Source: Sphingobium sp. (GTDB taxonomy: Bacteria > Pseudomonadota > Alphaproteobacteria > Sphingomonadales > Sphingomonadaceae). From it: a stretch of 6,964 nt of DNA. The notes beneath the pieces are model-generated. The model ran no database searches and was not told the DNA's origin. It worked only from the letters and a program-made list of their open reading frames with translations. The stretch spans positions 1-6,964 of the forward strand of contig JAGVJS010000140.1 in assembly GCA_020051025.1 (NCBI GenBank). The letters are read 5' to 3'. A program made the translations under genes and the position numbers. The number at the start of each line of letters is the position of its first letter. Position 1 is the stretch's first letter. Shown here one piece after another: positions 5,398-6,964 of this stretch.

Positions 5398-6964
5398 AGC
5401 TGACGCCGATCCACAGGGTACGCGGCGTACCCAGGTCCATCGACCCGCCTGCATTGCGGGTGACGACTGTCTCATCGAACAGATTTTCGCCGCGTGCCAC
5501 GAGGCTGATGCCATGGCCGATCGGCAGGCGGGCGATGGCGTCTAGCGTCAGCGCATCGGGCAGCACATCGGTTTGCAGGTCGTCTTCATATTGTTTTGCG
5601 ACATAGCGCAGCGTGGTCGACAGCGACGGGCCATGGGCCGGGCTGTAGGCGACCGTGGCACTGGCGGCATGGCGCGGCGTTTGCGCGGGCATGAAGCCGT
5701 CGAAGGCAGCGCCGGGCGCGTGGACGCGGCTGTGGCTATAGGCGTAGGAGGCCGACAGGTTAAAATCGCCCAGCGCGGTCGCGGCGGTCAGTTCGATGCC
5801 CTTGGCAACGATGCGGTAAACATTCTGGCGCTGGCGCGTGTTGGTGGCGACCGTCACATTGGCGATGGCATCATCCAGCCGGTTGTAGAAGGCGGTGGCC
5901 GACAGGGTGATGCCTTCGACCGGCGTCAGGTCGATCCCGGCCTCTGCGCCCTTCAGCTTTTCGGGATTGAGGGCCGCATTGGCCTGGGTCGTGATCGGGA
6001 AGACGACGAAGGGTCGGTACAGTTCGTTCAGGGTCGGCAGGCGGAAGCCGCTATAGGCCGAAGCCCGCAACGCAAATGCGTCGCTGGCGTGGTAGAGCGC
6101 GCCGACCCGGCCGGAAAATTCCCAGTCGGACCGGTCGGCATAATCGCTGCCCGTCGCCGTGGCGGTCGTGGCGCTGACCTGATGATAGAAACCGTTGCTG
6201 ATCGACCAGCGATCCGCCCGCGCGCCGCCGGTCAGGATGAGGCGTCCCATCGTCCAGTCATCTTCGACAAAGACACCGGTGGTCCACTGGTCGCCGCCGG
6301 CATGGCGCAGGAAGGTGCGCGGGTTGGCGGCGACATTGGCGTTATAGGCGTCCTCATACATGTCGCCGGTCGCGAATCGCGTATCGACGCCTAGTCGCAG
6401 CAGATGCGCCTCGCCCACCGGCGGCCGGATCTCGATCTTGCCACCGATGCCGGTGGACGGCGTGTTGCGCTGGTCCAGCGACTTGCGGAAGGTCGACGAG
6501 GAGATAACGATATTGGAGAAGTTGCGCGCCTGAACATAGGCCAGCGCATCGACCTGCCACGGTCCGCGATTGATGTAGCGGATGCTGGCATCCTGCCCCT
6601 GGCTCATACTGTCCGCGCCGGCGAAGCGCAGGGTGCGGTTATCTTCGAACAGGGTGGCCCGGAATTGCAGTTCCGACGTCGCGGAAATCGGCGCCACGGC
6701 CCGCAAGTTGGTCGACCAGCCATCATAGGCGGCCGGCACGGTAGCGGCGACGCGCTGGTCCTTGGGCGTCGTCTGGAAACCATCGCCCCGATCCCAGCGA
6801 CCCGACAGCGAAACATAGCCGCCGCCCAGATCCTGTGTCAGGCCGGCAGACAGTTCGGTGGCGTCACGGCTGCCGTAGAAGGCGCTGGCCGAGAAATCCG
6901 GCAACTGGTCGCCGGTCGCGCTGGCCATTTCGATCGTGCCGGCAACCGCGCCGGAGCCAAAGGC
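5387..6964 (-). CDS. TonB-dependent outer-membrane receptor (N-terminus outside window)
   Basis: The open frame enters at the right edge and runs 525 residues to TGA at 5387. The ATG at 6928 is internal, because the frame continues upstream with AFGSGAVAGTIE, the typical end of the plug domain. The rest is a beta-barrel with alternating strands. Family landmarks are SGFRLPTLNELYRPF (about residues 305-319 of the visible part), ALNPEKLKGAEAG (about 331-343), ARGENLFDE near 490-498 and a last strand TLWIGVSF. These receptors take up iron chelates, cobalamin or other scarce nutrients across the outer membrane using energy from TonB-ExbB-ExbD. The signal peptide, TonB box and most of the plug are missing from view, and the substrate cannot be told. 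The barrel strand is followed by two glycines rather than ending on Phe, a small oddity. The downstream DUF1294 gene overlaps its end. Confidence 0.92.
   Translation of the reverse strand, partial: AFGSGAVAGTIEMASATGDQLPDFSASAFYGSRDATELSAGLTQDLGGGYVSLSGRWDRGDGFQTTPKDQRVAATVPAAYDGWSTNLRAVAPISATSELQFRATLFEDNRTLRFAGADSMSQGQDASIRYINRGPWQVDALAYVQARNFSNIVISSSTFRKSLDQRNTPSTGIGGKIEIRPPVGEAHLLRLGVDTRFATGDMYEDAYNANVAANPRTFLRHAGGDQWTTGVFVEDDWTMGRLILTGGARADRWSISNGFYHQVSATTATATGSDYADRSDWEFSGRVGALYHASDAFALRASAYSGFRLPTLNELYRPFVVFPITTQANAALNPEKLKGAEAGIDLTPVEGITLSATAFYNRLDDAIANVTVATNTRQRQNVYRIVAKGIELTAATALGDFNLSASYAYSHSRVHAPGAAFDGFMPAQTPRHAASATVAYSPAHGPSLSTTLRYVAKQYEDDLQTDVLPDALTLDAIARLPIGHGISLVARGENLFDETVVTRNAGGSMDLGTPRTLWIGVSFGG

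Noticed and set aside
5573..6394. A 273-codon open frame on the plus strand, opposite the TonB-dependent receptor
   Set aside because: The translation is Gly/Arg/Val-rich without motifs; the receptor frame on the minus strand explains the region.

Overview
The window reads as an ordinary stretch of an alphaproteobacterial chromosome. A sphingomonad (Sphingomonas/Sphingobium-like) is the best guess. The DNA is GC-rich with strong G/C preference at third codon positions. The tRNA-Thr encodes its own CCA. The set of genes (TonB-dependent receptor, DUF1294 membrane protein, oligopeptidase B, aminopeptidase P, and a 42-residue Lys/Arg-rich small protein) is familiar from that group. The taxonomic call rests on recall and general composition, not on a search.

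Layout, left to right. A gene on the minus strand runs off the left edge (1-351); it encodes a secreted, Ala/Gln-rich helical protein of the DUF4398 type. Next come two minus-strand genes that form a tight operon: ptrB (oligopeptidase B, 815-2875) followed by a hotdog-fold acyl-CoA thioesterase (414-815). Their stop and start codons share one base, and a probable terminator lies at 382-410. A 110-base divergent region (2876-2985) separates ptrB from a plus-strand, three-domain aminopeptidase P (2986-4767). A 42-residue minus-strand gene (4771-4899) converges on that gene and ends only three bases from its stop. A tRNA-Thr(GGT) on the plus strand (5016-5090) has a perfect TTGACA box upstream. 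The right end is a minus-strand pair: a TonB-dependent receptor whose N-terminus lies beyond the window (5387-6964), followed by a DUF1294 membrane protein (5113-5397) whose start overlaps the receptor's end.

Working together: oligopeptidase B (cuts after Arg/Lys in short peptides) and aminopeptidase P (removes the residue before an N-terminal proline) are complementary peptide-degrading enzymes. They are transcribed away from a shared control region, so a joint role in peptide turnover is a reasonable inference. The other genes show no evident shared pathway.

I found no mobile element, CRISPR array, phage gene, toxin-antitoxin pair or defence system. No gene-free stretch exceeds 300 bases. 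Nothing here amounts to an undescribed multi-gene system. The points most worth a second look are the small 42-residue gene, the non-ATG start of the DUF1294 gene, the mismatch in the tRNA anticodon stem and the compact ptrB/aminopeptidase P control region.
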